Part shown: piece by piece, positions 7,481 through 14,059 of the stretch
Layout: every line of letters starts with the position of its first letter
Position numbering within the stretch: position 1 is the stretch's first letter
NCBI GenBank assembly: GCA_051744245.1
Contig: JBNJCV010000044.1
Location: 1 to 14,711, forward strand
DNA length: 14,711 bases
Reading direction: 5' to 3'
DNA from: M55B165 sp051744245
GTDB lineage: Bacteria > Actinomycetota > Humimicrobiia > Humimicrobiales > Humimicrobiaceae
Program-made: the position numbers and the translations under genes
The notes under the pieces: generated by a model
Databases searched by the model: none
Told to the model about the DNA's origin: nothing
What the model saw: only the letters and a program-made list of their open reading frames with translations

Positions 7481-7933
7481 ATGAAATTATCAACAAGGTC
7501 AAGATATGGGACAAGGCTGATGCTGGAGCTAGCTCTAAACTACAATAACGGCCCAGTCCTTTTAAAGGATATCAGCCAGAAACAGGATGTATCGTTAAAA
7601 TATCTGGGTCAGCTTATTATCCCCTTGAAAGCGGCAGGCCTTATTGGTTCTACCCGGGGAGCACATGGGGGCTATTTTTTGGCTAAACCTCCTTCAGAAA
7701 TTAAAATAAGCAAAATAGTAACCTCGGTTGAAGGGTCATTAGATTTAGTCGAATGCGTAAGCCATGAAAGTGTTTGTGAAAAATCTGATGACTGCATCAC
7801 TAGAAAAATATGGAAGGAATTATCAAACAGGTGTTACCAGTTTTTAGATTCAATTACCTTGAGTGAGTTAGCTGAATTTTGTAAGTCAGGCAAAAATATT
7901 GATAAATTCATTAAAGAAAAGGGCAAAGTTTAA
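7481..7933 (+). CDS. Rrf2-family, IscR-like transcriptional regulator
   Basis: A 150-residue Rrf2 protein. The winged helix-turn-helix spans about residues 1-75: KLSTRSRYGTRLMLELAL, then KDISQKQDVSLKYLGQLIIP (recognition helix) and the wing STRGAHGGYFLAKPP. Residues 92, 99 and 105 are cysteines (ECVSHESVCEKSDDC). This matches the three ligand cysteines of the [2Fe-2S] regulator IscR, with one extra residue in the first gap. It therefore probably senses Fe-S status; an RNA-polymerase-independent role such as CymR-like partner binding is less likely given the cysteines. GGAG lies 9 bases before the ATG. It heads the operon whose DsrE2, IscS-like, IscU and TusA genes follow, and its stop directly abuts the next ATG. 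I infer autoregulation through 7439-7461 and possible control of copZA and metY. Confidence 0.9.
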   Translation: MKLSTRSRYGTRLMLELALNYNNGPVLLKDISQKQDVSLKYLGQLIIPLKAAGLIGSTRGAHGGYFLAKPPSEIKISKIVTSVEGSLDLVECVSHESVCEKSDDCITRKIWKELSNRCYQFLDSITLSELAEFCKSGKNIDKFIKEKGKV

Positions 7934-8413
7934 ATGGCAGATAAAAAGAAAAAAGTATCTATGGTTGTATTTAGCGGTGATATGGATAAATTAGTAGCTG
8001 CTTTTACCATAGCCACCGGGGCAGCAGCTTCCGGAATGGATGTAACCATGTTTTTTACATTTTGGGGGCTGAGGGCTATTAGGAAGAATAAAAAAACTGG
8101 TAAAAGCTTTTTTGGCAAATTAATGGGATTATTCTATGGCGGTGGCTTGAGCAGTGCTGCTCCTTCTAAATTTAGTTTTGGGGGCCTGGGAAGGTGGATG
8201 TTTAAAAAGATGATGCAAGCAAAAAAGGTTCCCAGCCTGGAGGAATTGAGAAAAATGGCCTTAGAGATGGGGGTAAAGCTATATGGGTGCCAGATGAGCA
8301 TGAGCGTTATGGAAATTCCAAAAGAAGTCCTTATTGATGAAGTAGATTCATGTGTTGGTGTGGCTTTCTTTATTGACCAGGCACAGGAATCTGATGTAAG
8401 CTTATTTATATAA
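7934..8413 (+). CDS. DsrE2-like sulfur-carrier protein (DsrE/DsrF/DrsH-like family)
   Basis: A 159-residue protein of the DsrE/F-like peroxiredoxin-type family, subgroup DsrE2. Recognisable features are the N-terminal strand VSMVVFSGDMDKLVAAFTIATGAA, the FFTFWGLRAIRK turn, the glycine-rich loop that follows, and LEELRKMALEMGVKLYGCQMSM with the conserved Cys119. A second cysteine is Cys140. DsrE-family proteins accept and pass persulfide; DsrE2 proteins are commonly coded beside TusA and rhodanese genes, and a TusA homologue ends this operon. The ATG follows the rrf2 stop with no gap. The weakly hydrophobic middle may associate with the membrane, as reported for some DsrE2 proteins. Its donor and acceptor here are not known. 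A link to the IscS-like gene 25 bases downstream is inferred from position. Confidence 0.85.
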   Translation: MADKKKKVSMVVFSGDMDKLVAAFTIATGAAASGMDVTMFFTFWGLRAIRKNKKTGKSFFGKLMGLFYGGGLSSAAPSKFSFGGLGRWMFKKMMQAKKVPSLEELRKMALEMGVKLYGCQMSMSVMEIPKEVLIDEVDSCVGVAFFIDQAQESDVSLFI

Positions 8414-8438
8414 TTTTTTCGATAAAATGGCAGGTAAG

Positions 8439-9623
8439 ATGGAAAATAAAAAGTATATATTTCTTGACAATGTTTCAACCACCAAGGTAGATGAAAGGGT
8501 ATTGGAAGAAATGCTTCCTTACCTAAAAGAGGAATACGGCAATCCCCAGGCATTATATGAGCTTGGGACCCGTGCAAGCAAGGCAATAGAGACTGCAAGA
8601 GAAAAAGCTGCCTCGCTTATAGGGGCGGACCCTGGAGAAATTTATTTTACCTCTTGTGGAACTGAATCAAATAATTTTGCCCTGGAAGGCTTAACTGAAC
8701 CAGTCAAGAAAAAGGGAAACCATATTATAACTACGGAAATAGAGCATTATTCTATCCTAAACAAATTGAAAGATTTACAGAAAAATGGGTGGGAAGTAAG
8801 TTATGTGGCAGTAGATGAAAATGGCTTTGTGGATCCTATGGATATAGAGAAAGAAATAAAGGAAGATACCATATTAATATCAGTAATGCACGCAAATAAT
8901 GAAATTGGCACTATACAGAATTTAGCAGAAATTTCAAAAATTGCTAAAAAGAACAATATTATATTCCACAGTGACGGCGTTGCTACTGCTGGAATTATTC
9001 CGGTGGATGTAAACAAGCTGGGGATTGATGCCTATAGTTTTTCTTCCCAGCAGATGTATGGGCCTAAAGGTGCTGCGGCATTATATGTTAAAAAAGGGAG
9101 AAAGCTGAAGCCTTTTTTAATTGGTGGAGTTCAGGAAAAGGGAAGAAGGGCAGGAACAGAAAATGTTCCTGGCATTGTGGGCTTCGGGAAAGCAGCCGAA
9201 ATAGCCAGAAAAGAAATTGATGAAAATATGAAAAAGGCTGTAAAGCTTAGGGATATGTTAATTGATGGATTGTTGGATAAAATAGAATATATAAAATTAA
9301 ATGGGGACAGGGAAAACAGGTTGCCAGGAAATGTCCATATTAGTTTTGAATACATAGAAGGGGAATCGATAGTTTTGAGGTTAAATTATGAAAAGATTGC
9401 AGTAGCTACAGGCTCTTCATGTGCATCGCAAGCCTTAAAAAGTTCACATGTGCTCAAAGCAATTGGCCTGGATTCAGCTACTGCCCAAAGCTCAATACTA
9501 TTTTCTATCGGGAAATATAACACTAGGGATGAAATTGGCAGGCTGTTAGAAGTTCTCCCGCCAATCGTCTCTAAATTAAGGGATATGTCACCACTATACA
9601 ATAAAAGTAAAAAAGAGGTTTAA
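8439..9623 (+). CDS. IscS/NifS-like protein lacking the PLP-binding lysine
   Basis: A class V aminotransferase-fold protein of the IscS/NifS type, about 394 residues. The start at 8439 is preferred because CAGG lies just upstream and the protein then begins, like IscS, a few residues before FLDN.STT; ATG 8427 is the alternative. Conserved elements include the Thr of CGTESNN, His in TEIEHYSIL, Asn in ANNEIGT, the ring-nitrogen Asp in HSDG, RRAGTENVPGIVG, and the mobile-loop catalytic Cys328 in ATGSSCAS. The block that should read SFSAHK.YGPKG instead reads SFSSQQMYGPKG. Gln204-Gln205 (208-209 from ATG 8427) thus replace the His-Lys pair, including the Schiff-base lysine. The Gln that stacks near the ring (IscS Q183) is Ala. 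It probably cannot run normal desulfurase chemistry but could carry a persulfide to IscU, encoded two bases downstream. An Archaeoglobus IscS without this lysine has been described, from memory. Confidence 0.9.
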   Translation: MENKKYIFLDNVSTTKVDERVLEEMLPYLKEEYGNPQALYELGTRASKAIETAREKAASLIGADPGEIYFTSCGTESNNFALEGLTEPVKKKGNHIITTEIEHYSILNKLKDLQKNGWEVSYVAVDENGFVDPMDIEKEIKEDTILISVMHANNEIGTIQNLAEISKIAKKNNIIFHSDGVATAGIIPVDVNKLGIDAYSFSSQQMYGPKGAAALYVKKGRKLKPFLIGGVQEKGRRAGTENVPGIVGFGKAAEIARKEIDENMKKAVKLRDMLIDGLLDKIEYIKLNGDRENRLPGNVHISFEYIEGESIVLRLNYEKIAVATGSSCASQALKSSHVLKAIGLDSATAQSSILFSIGKYNTRDEIGRLLEVLPPIVSKLRDMSPLYNKSKKEV

Positions 9624-9625
9624 TT

Positions 9626-10003
9626 ATGGATTACAGTGAAAAAGTTATGGATCATTTTATGAATCCGCGCAATATAGGTGAGATAAAGGATGCTGATGGG
9701 GTAGGTGAAGTAGGAAATCCGGTTTGCGGGGATATGATGACCTTTTATATCAAGGTTAAGGATAATAGGCTAGAGGATGTAAAGTTTAAGACCTTCGGTT
9801 GCGGGGCGGCAATTGCAGTATCCAGCATGGTTAGCGAGATGGCTATTGGTAAATCTTTGGATGAAGCCATGAAGATCACCAATAAAAATGTGGCCGAAGA
9901 ATTAGGAGGCCTTCCAAAAAATAAGCAGCATTGCTCAAATCTGGGGGCTGATGCCCTGCACAAGGCTATAAAAAATTATTTATCGAAAGAAAAGGTAAAA
10001 TAA
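9626..10003 (+). CDS. iscU: IscU-type Fe-S cluster assembly scaffold
   Basis: A 125-residue IscU/NifU-N scaffold on which [2Fe-2S] clusters are built. All ligands are present: Cys34 and Asp36 in GNPVCGDMM, Cys59 in FKTFGCGAAIA, and His102-Cys103 in KQHCSNLG. The N-terminal YSEKVMDHFMNPRNIGE is typical. The chaperone-binding LPPVK segment of proteobacterial IscU is LPKNK here, which fits the absence of hscA/hscB in the window and suggests HscA-independent cluster release. GAGG from the end of the preceding gene provides the ribosome site. IscS-like and IscU are almost always partners, so the intact scaffold next to a lysine-less IscS implies that sulfur still reaches it by some route. No iscA, ferredoxin, frataxin or suf genes are nearby. 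Confidence 0.95.
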   Translation: MDYSEKVMDHFMNPRNIGEIKDADGVGEVGNPVCGDMMTFYIKVKDNRLEDVKFKTFGCGAAIAVSSMVSEMAIGKSLDEAMKITNKNVAEELGGLPKNKQHCSNLGADALHKAIKNYLSKEKVK

Positions 10004-10004
10004 C

Positions 10005-10187
10005 ATGGAAAAAAATATAGAAAAAAATAGAACTGTTTGCAAGTGTCCTTATTGTGATGCTGAGTTAAAATCCCAGGACAATGATTATTGTTCTTATTGC
10101 AAAATAAAAATATACCATTGTGATAATTGCGGAAATCCTGTATCAAGCAATATTGATATATGCCCAAAATGCGGCAAAAAATTATAA
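10005..10187 (+). CDS. Small double zinc-ribbon protein
   Basis: A 60-residue cysteine-rich protein with nine cysteines. They form two four-cysteine ribbons: C14-x2-C17 with C29-x2-C32, and C39-x2-C42 with C53-x2-C56. Cys12 is extra. The spacing is that of rubredoxin-like zinc ribbons. No other domain or membrane segment is present. The ATG lies one base after the iscU stop, so it is clearly part of the operon, between iscU and tusA. The function is unknown. It could be a structural zinc protein, an adaptor for the Fe-S machinery, or, since four-cysteine sites can hold iron, a rubredoxin-like electron or iron carrier. Start, length and cysteine pattern are convincing; the role is not. Confidence 0.8.
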   Translation: MEKNIEKNRTVCKCPYCDAELKSQDNDYCSYCKIKIYHCDNCGNPVSSNIDICPKCGKKL

Positions 10188-10204
10188 ACAAATAAATATA
10201 GGAA

Positions 10205-10450
10205 ATGGAAAGAGAAAAAGAACCAAAAATTGACCAATATCTTGATTGTACCGGACTTTACTGTCCTGTTCCCATTTATGAGACCAGGAAAAAAGTAGAC
10301 AGCATGAAAAAAGGGCAGATCCTGAAAATGGAGGCTGATGACCCTGGAGCTGAAGCAGATATAAGAAGCTGGGCTAAATCAACAGGCAATGATTTACTAA
10401 AAATTAAAAAAGGTCCAGATAAGATGATATTCTATATTGAAAAATCCTGA
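10205..10450 (+). CDS. tusA: TusA/SirA-family sulfur carrier protein
   Basis: An 81-residue TusA-like protein, normal length. The family motif is Cys20-Pro-Val-Pro in CTGLYCPVPIYETRKKVDSM, where Cys20 carries the persulfide. The rest follows the two-layer TusA fold: GQILKMEADDPGAEADIRSW, the NDLL turn, and a final strand MIFYIEK. TusA proteins take sulfur from cysteine desulfurases or rhodaneses and hand it to tRNA thiolation, molybdopterin synthesis or DsrE-type proteins. Here the DsrE2 gene heads the same operon, a common pairing in persulfide relays. AGGAA lies directly before the ATG. An additional Cys15 is nearby. It closes the operon; 67 bases separate it from the aldehyde dehydrogenase gene, and no strong terminator hairpin is visible in that gap. 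Confidence 0.92.
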   Translation: MEREKEPKIDQYLDCTGLYCPVPIYETRKKVDSMKKGQILKMEADDPGAEADIRSWAKSTGNDLLKIKKGPDKMIFYIEKS

Positions 10451-10517
10451 TTTTAATTGCAGAAGCTATCATAGATTGCTATAGTTATTCCAATTATAAA
10501 TGGCTATCTAAAATACA

Positions 10518-11957
10518 TTGGATAAAGATTTAGAATCTATACAACAGGCAAGAAAACTTTCAGAAAAATCCCTGCATGCATATAAAAACTTTTCAAGCTT
10601 TCCCCAGGAAAAAGTGGACGCTATTATAAGGTCAATGGTAGAAGCTGGCATAAGTGCTTCAAGGGAACTAGCTGAATTGGCAGTAAGGGAAACTAGTTAT
10701 GGAAGGGTTGAGCATAAAGTTGCCAAAAATTTATTTTCCACCAGAAATGTTTATGAATCAATAAAAGATTTAAAAACTGTTGGAGTAATAGATAAAGATG
10801 AAAAAAAGAAGATTATAACTATTGTCCACCCCATGGGAGTAATTGCGGCGGTTACTCCTACCACTAACCCAACTTCTACTGTAATGTTTAAAGCCTTGGT
10901 TTCAGTCAAATCAAGAAATGCTATTGTTTTTGCCCCGCACCCTAATGCCGCGGAGTGTTCAAAAAGGGCAGCAGATATTATGAGCATGGCGGCAGAGTCA
11001 GCGGGCGCTCCGCCAGGCCTGGTATCCTGTATGGATGTGGTAACTTTAGAGGGGACCCAGGAGTTAATGGCTTCTCCCAATATTTCAATAATTCTGGCAA
11101 CAGGAGGGCTTTCAATGGTTAAGGCAGCCCATTCTTTTGGAAAGCCAGCCATTGGGGTGGGGCCAGGAAATACACCGGCATATATTGATAAATCTGCAAA
11201 CTTGAAAAAAGCAGCCAGCGATATAATTGCTTCTAAGACTTTTGATAACGGGGTAATTTGTTCATCTGAGCAGGCTATAATAGTCCACAGTGAGGTGGAA
11301 AACAGATTTAGGGGGATTATGGAGGGGCAGGGATGCTATTTTTTGTCCAGGAATGAAATAGAAATTTTAGGAAAACTATTTATAAAAAATGGCAAAATGG
11401 ATCCTAGCATGGTTGGGAAATCAATAAACTATATAAGCAATGCAAGTAACTTATCTTTTCCACCTTATACTAAACTTTTAATTGCTCTGCTTGGAGGTGT
11501 TGGACCTAAATTCCCATTATCCAGGGAAATACTCTCACCGGTACTAGCTTATTATACTGCGGGCAATTGGGAAAAAGGCTGTGATAGGTGTATAGAGATA
11601 TTGAATTTCGGGGGGCTTGGTCACACTATGGCCATACACGCTATTGATGAGAAAGTAATAGATGAGTTTGCCCGGAAAAAACCTGTATTCAGGATTCTTG
11701 TAAATACTCCTACTTCACAGGGGGCCATAGGATTAACCACTTCACTAACACCTTCAATGACACTGTCTACCGGAACCTGGGGCGGGGGTATTTCTACTGA
11801 CAATATTTCTGCATATAATTTGTTAAATTTTAAAAGGGTTGCCTATGAGACTGTTCCTATAGATGGCCAGAGTGATAAAAACCAAAGCTCTACCGGCATA
11901 ACTGAAAAAGAAATCGAAGATTTAGTTAGAGAAACTATAAAGCAGTTGGGAATTTAA
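10518..11957 (+). CDS. CoA-acylating aldehyde dehydrogenase
   Basis: A 479-residue aldehyde dehydrogenase of the acylating (AdhE-N / EutE / SauS-like) group, which interconverts an aldehyde with NAD+ and CoA to acyl-CoA. The catalytic Cys248 lies in FDNGVICSSEQAIIV. The cofactor region includes TPTTNPTSTVMFKALVSVK and the GGLSMVKAAHSFGKP / GVGPGNTPAYID segments. The C-terminal part has FGGLGHTMAIHA and NTPTSQGAIG, then a GTWGGG..TDN block as in AdhE. No N-terminal encapsulation peptide and no shell-protein genes are seen, so a microcompartment is unlikely. The TTG start is used because the upstream in-frame ATG (10500) meets a stop two codons later and the next Met is some 40 residues in. No strong ribosome site is seen. 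The substrate cannot be read from sequence; acetaldehyde and sulfoacetaldehyde are candidates. The acyl kinase follows by 16 bases. Confidence 0.88.
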   Translation: MDKDLESIQQARKLSEKSLHAYKNFSSFPQEKVDAIIRSMVEAGISASRELAELAVRETSYGRVEHKVAKNLFSTRNVYESIKDLKTVGVIDKDEKKKIITIVHPMGVIAAVTPTTNPTSTVMFKALVSVKSRNAIVFAPHPNAAECSKRAADIMSMAAESAGAPPGLVSCMDVVTLEGTQELMASPNISIILATGGLSMVKAAHSFGKPAIGVGPGNTPAYIDKSANLKKAASDIIASKTFDNGVICSSEQAIIVHSEVENRFRGIMEGQGCYFLSRNEIEILGKLFIKNGKMDPSMVGKSINYISNASNLSFPPYTKLLIALLGGVGPKFPLSREILSPVLAYYTAGNWEKGCDRCIEILNFGGLGHTMAIHAIDEKVIDEFARKKPVFRILVNTPTSQGAIGLTTSLTPSMTLSTGTWGGGISTDNISAYNLLNFKRVAYETVPIDGQSDKNQSSTGITEKEIEDLVRETIKQLGI

Positions 11958-11973
11958 AGATAAAACCAAAAAT

Positions 11974-13167
11974 ATGAAAATATTTGTAATAAATTCTGGC
12001 TCCACTTCCATAAAATTTAAATTGTATTCCATGCCTGAGGAAAAGGTTATTGCCCATGGAAAAGTTGCAAACATTGGGCAGCCTAAGTCTGCGCTAAATT
12101 ATTTTCACAATGGCCTGGAAGAAAATATAGACAGAAAAATTGAAAACCACAAAGCTGGCTTAACCCTGGTAATTGAAAGGCTATTGGATGAAGAAAAGGG
12201 TGCTATCAAAGATATTAAAGATATTAAAGCATTAGGTCATAGGGTAGTAAATATTGGGGATAGGATAAGGGGCTCGGCTATTATTAATGATAGGGTAATA
12301 AGCTATATCGAGGAATGTCTGGATCTTGCCCCACTGCATAATCCCCCGAATTTGACCGGAATTAAGGTTTGCCGGGAATTGTTTGGAAGCGGGACTCCGA
12401 ATGTTGCAGTTTTTGATAATATCTTCCACCAGGATATACCCGAAAAGGCATATTTATATGGAATTCCCTATAACCTTTATGAAAAATATAAAATAAGGAA
12501 ATATGGATTCCATGGGATTGCTTACAAATATATGGTGGAAAAGGTTTCCGAGCTTACAGCAAAAAGTTTAAAAGAATTAAAAATAGTAGCAACCATGCTG
12601 GGGGGAGGCTCTTCAATTACTGCATTCGATAGGGGCAGGACTTTAGATACTTCCATGGGTTTTACGCCAGCTGAAGGATTATTAATGTCTACCCGGACAG
12701 GGGACCTAGATCCTGCTATTATTCCTTATATAATGAAAAAAGAGCATTTGGATATCCAGGGGATTGACAATTTTATAAATAAAAGGTCAGGGTTGTTTGG
12801 CCTTTCGGGGAAATTCAGGGATTACAAGGATATTGAGAAAGGAGTATTATCCGGAGACAATGACTGTATCAGGGCTTTTAATTCATACTGTTACAGGATA
12901 AAAAAATACATAGGTTCATACGTAGCGGTAATGAACGGGATAGACATCATTGTCTTTGGCGGCGGGATAGGGGAGAATTCTCCTATAACCAGGAAGGAGA
13001 TATTAAAGGATCTGGATTATTTTAAAATATATATAGATCCCCAAAAAAACAAGCACCTACAAGGGGAAGGACAAATTTCTGCCAGCAAGTCAGAAGTGGC
13101 TGTATTTGTGGCAAATGTCGATGAGGAGTTAATAATTGCAAGAGAAACCTATAATTTACTAGCCTAA
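11974..13167 (+). CDS. Divergent acetate/acyl kinase
   Basis: A 397-residue member of the acetokinase family (acyl phosphate + ADP to acid + ATP). Conserved residues align with the well-studied Methanosarcina acetate kinase almost number for number: Asn7, Ser10, Ser12, Lys14, Arg90, His122, Asp148, His180, Arg241 and Glu384. The domains include FGGGIGENSP and DEELIIARET. Several active-site positions differ. The HGG after HRVV is NIG, FDTAFH is FDNIFH, FHGTSH is FHGIAY, and the usual HLGNG is MLGGG, so His208 and Asn211 are Met and Gly. The fold and phosphate chemistry look intact, but the carboxylate specificity may differ from acetate. It follows the acylating dehydrogenase, yet no phosphotransacylase lies in the window. 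Its 3' end overlaps msrA by 9 bases on the opposite strand. No clear ribosome site precedes the ATG. Confidence 0.88.
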   Translation: MKIFVINSGSTSIKFKLYSMPEEKVIAHGKVANIGQPKSALNYFHNGLEENIDRKIENHKAGLTLVIERLLDEEKGAIKDIKDIKALGHRVVNIGDRIRGSAIINDRVISYIEECLDLAPLHNPPNLTGIKVCRELFGSGTPNVAVFDNIFHQDIPEKAYLYGIPYNLYEKYKIRKYGFHGIAYKYMVEKVSELTAKSLKELKIVATMLGGGSSITAFDRGRTLDTSMGFTPAEGLLMSTRTGDLDPAIIPYIMKKEHLDIQGIDNFINKRSGLFGLSGKFRDYKDIEKGVLSGDNDCIRAFNSYCYRIKKYIGSYVAVMNGIDIIVFGGGIGENSPITRKEILKDLDYFKIYIDPQKNKHLQGEGQISASKSEVAVFVANVDEELIIARETYNLLA

Positions 13168-13698
13168 CTTAAATAAATTTTTAAAGTTTTTTCTAAATTT
13201 CTCCACTTTCGGAGATATTATTGTTTGGCAGTATGGCTGGGATGTATTATTCTCAAAATAATTCTGGTGATAATTTTCAGCTTTATAAAATTTTTTAAAA
13301 GGTTTTACTTCTGTAACAATAGAACCGCTATATATATTTTTTTCTCCCAATTTCTTAATATAATCTTTAGCTATCCTTTTTTGATTTTCTGATGTGAATA
13401 ATATAATTGAGCGGTATTGGCTGCCCACATCATTTCCCTGTCTGTTCGGAGTAGTGGGATCATGGATAGAGAAAAATATTTTCAGTAGTTGCCTGTAGCT
13501 TATAATTTCAGGGTCAAATCTTATTTTTATTACTTCAGCATGGCCTGTATTTCCCGAACACACCTCCTCGTACGTGGGGTTTTTCCTAAACCCGCCGCTA
13601 TAGCCAGATTGTACTTCCTCTACTCCCTTTAGTTGTCCAAATATAGCTTCTAAGCACCAAAAGCACCCTCCTCCTAAATAGGCTATCTCTTTTTGCAT
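13159..13698 (-). CDS. msrA: Peptide methionine sulfoxide reductase A
   Basis: A 179-residue MsrA, which reduces methionine-S-sulfoxide in proteins back to methionine. The active-site motif GGGCFWC spans residues 9-15, with Cys12 as the nucleophile. Further family motifs are GYSGGFRKNPTYEEVCSG, TGHAEVIKIRFDP, the DPTTPNRQGNDVGSQYRS block and AENYHQNYF. A C-terminal Cys in QPYCQTIISPK may resolve the sulfenic intermediate. An excellent AGGAGG lies 6 bases before the ATG. There is no fused or adjacent MsrB. It is monocistronic and converges on the acyl kinase, the two 3' ends overlapping by 9 bases. An oxidative repair enzyme in an apparent anaerobe is common and fits copper or transient oxygen stress. 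Confidence 0.96.
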   Translation of the reverse strand: MQKEIAYLGGGCFWCLEAIFGQLKGVEEVQSGYSGGFRKNPTYEEVCSGNTGHAEVIKIRFDPEIISYRQLLKIFFSIHDPTTPNRQGNDVGSQYRSIILFTSENQKRIAKDYIKKLGEKNIYSGSIVTEVKPFKKFYKAENYHQNYFENNTSQPYCQTIISPKVEKFRKNFKNLFKLG

Positions 13699-13813
13699 TT
13701 ATTTCCTCCTAATGCAGGCTGTCTATTATTGTTTAAGTTTATATTAACATTATTATATATCATTATATTTGCAACCTTCTTTAATAAAGCATTTTACCTA
13801 ATTATTCTTAGTC

Positions 13814-14059
13814 GTGATATTTTCAACTTTTATTTTAGGTATTACTTTATATCTTTTATATAATTCTCATAAAATCTGTAAAAACAAGAAGCTAAAAGAT
13901 AAAGGAAAGGGGAGGCTTGATTTCCTCATTTTTGCCCATGCTTTAGATATCACCCCTGCGATATTATTTTTTATTTCCTGCTGCTTCACGCATTATCCCA
14001 TTATTTTAAAGCTTATTAGCTACTATAAAGTTTATAGTTATATTTTCAAGTCTGCTTGA
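13814..14059 (+). CDS. Doubtful small membrane ORF
   Basis: A GTG-started frame of 81 residues with one N-terminal hydrophobic segment (IFSTFILGITLYLLY), a short basic loop (KNKKLKDKGKGR) and a second hydrophobic region with two adjacent cysteines (FFISCCF). No ribosome site precedes the GTG, and I recognise no family. The AT-rich composition makes hydrophobic open frames likely by chance. In its favour, a possible terminator lies 50 bases downstream and the basic loop between two helices looks protein-like. It could also be the remnant of a longer membrane protein. Confidence 0.2.
   Translation: MIFSTFILGITLYLLYNSHKICKNKKLKDKGKGRLDFLIFAHALDITPAILFFISCCFTHYPIILKLISYYKVYSYIFKSA

Noticed and set aside
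8134..8598. 154-residue antisense open frame over the DsrE2/IscS junction
   Set aside because: It runs opposite two well-supported genes, has low-complexity shadow-like sequence and no family features.
10751..11152. 133-residue antisense frame inside the aldehyde dehydrogenase gene
   Set aside because: It is a mirror of a strongly conserved coding region with no independent ribosome site or recognisable domain.
12214..12232. Short direct repeat AAAGATATT in the acyl kinase gene
   Set aside because: Only a two-unit coding repeat (IKDIKDIK) in a charged helix; no sign of a functional repeat.
10518..13167. Bacterial microcompartment catabolic operon
   Set aside because: No shell-protein genes, encapsulation peptide, pduL or cofactor-recycling genes are present; only the dehydrogenase and the kinase.
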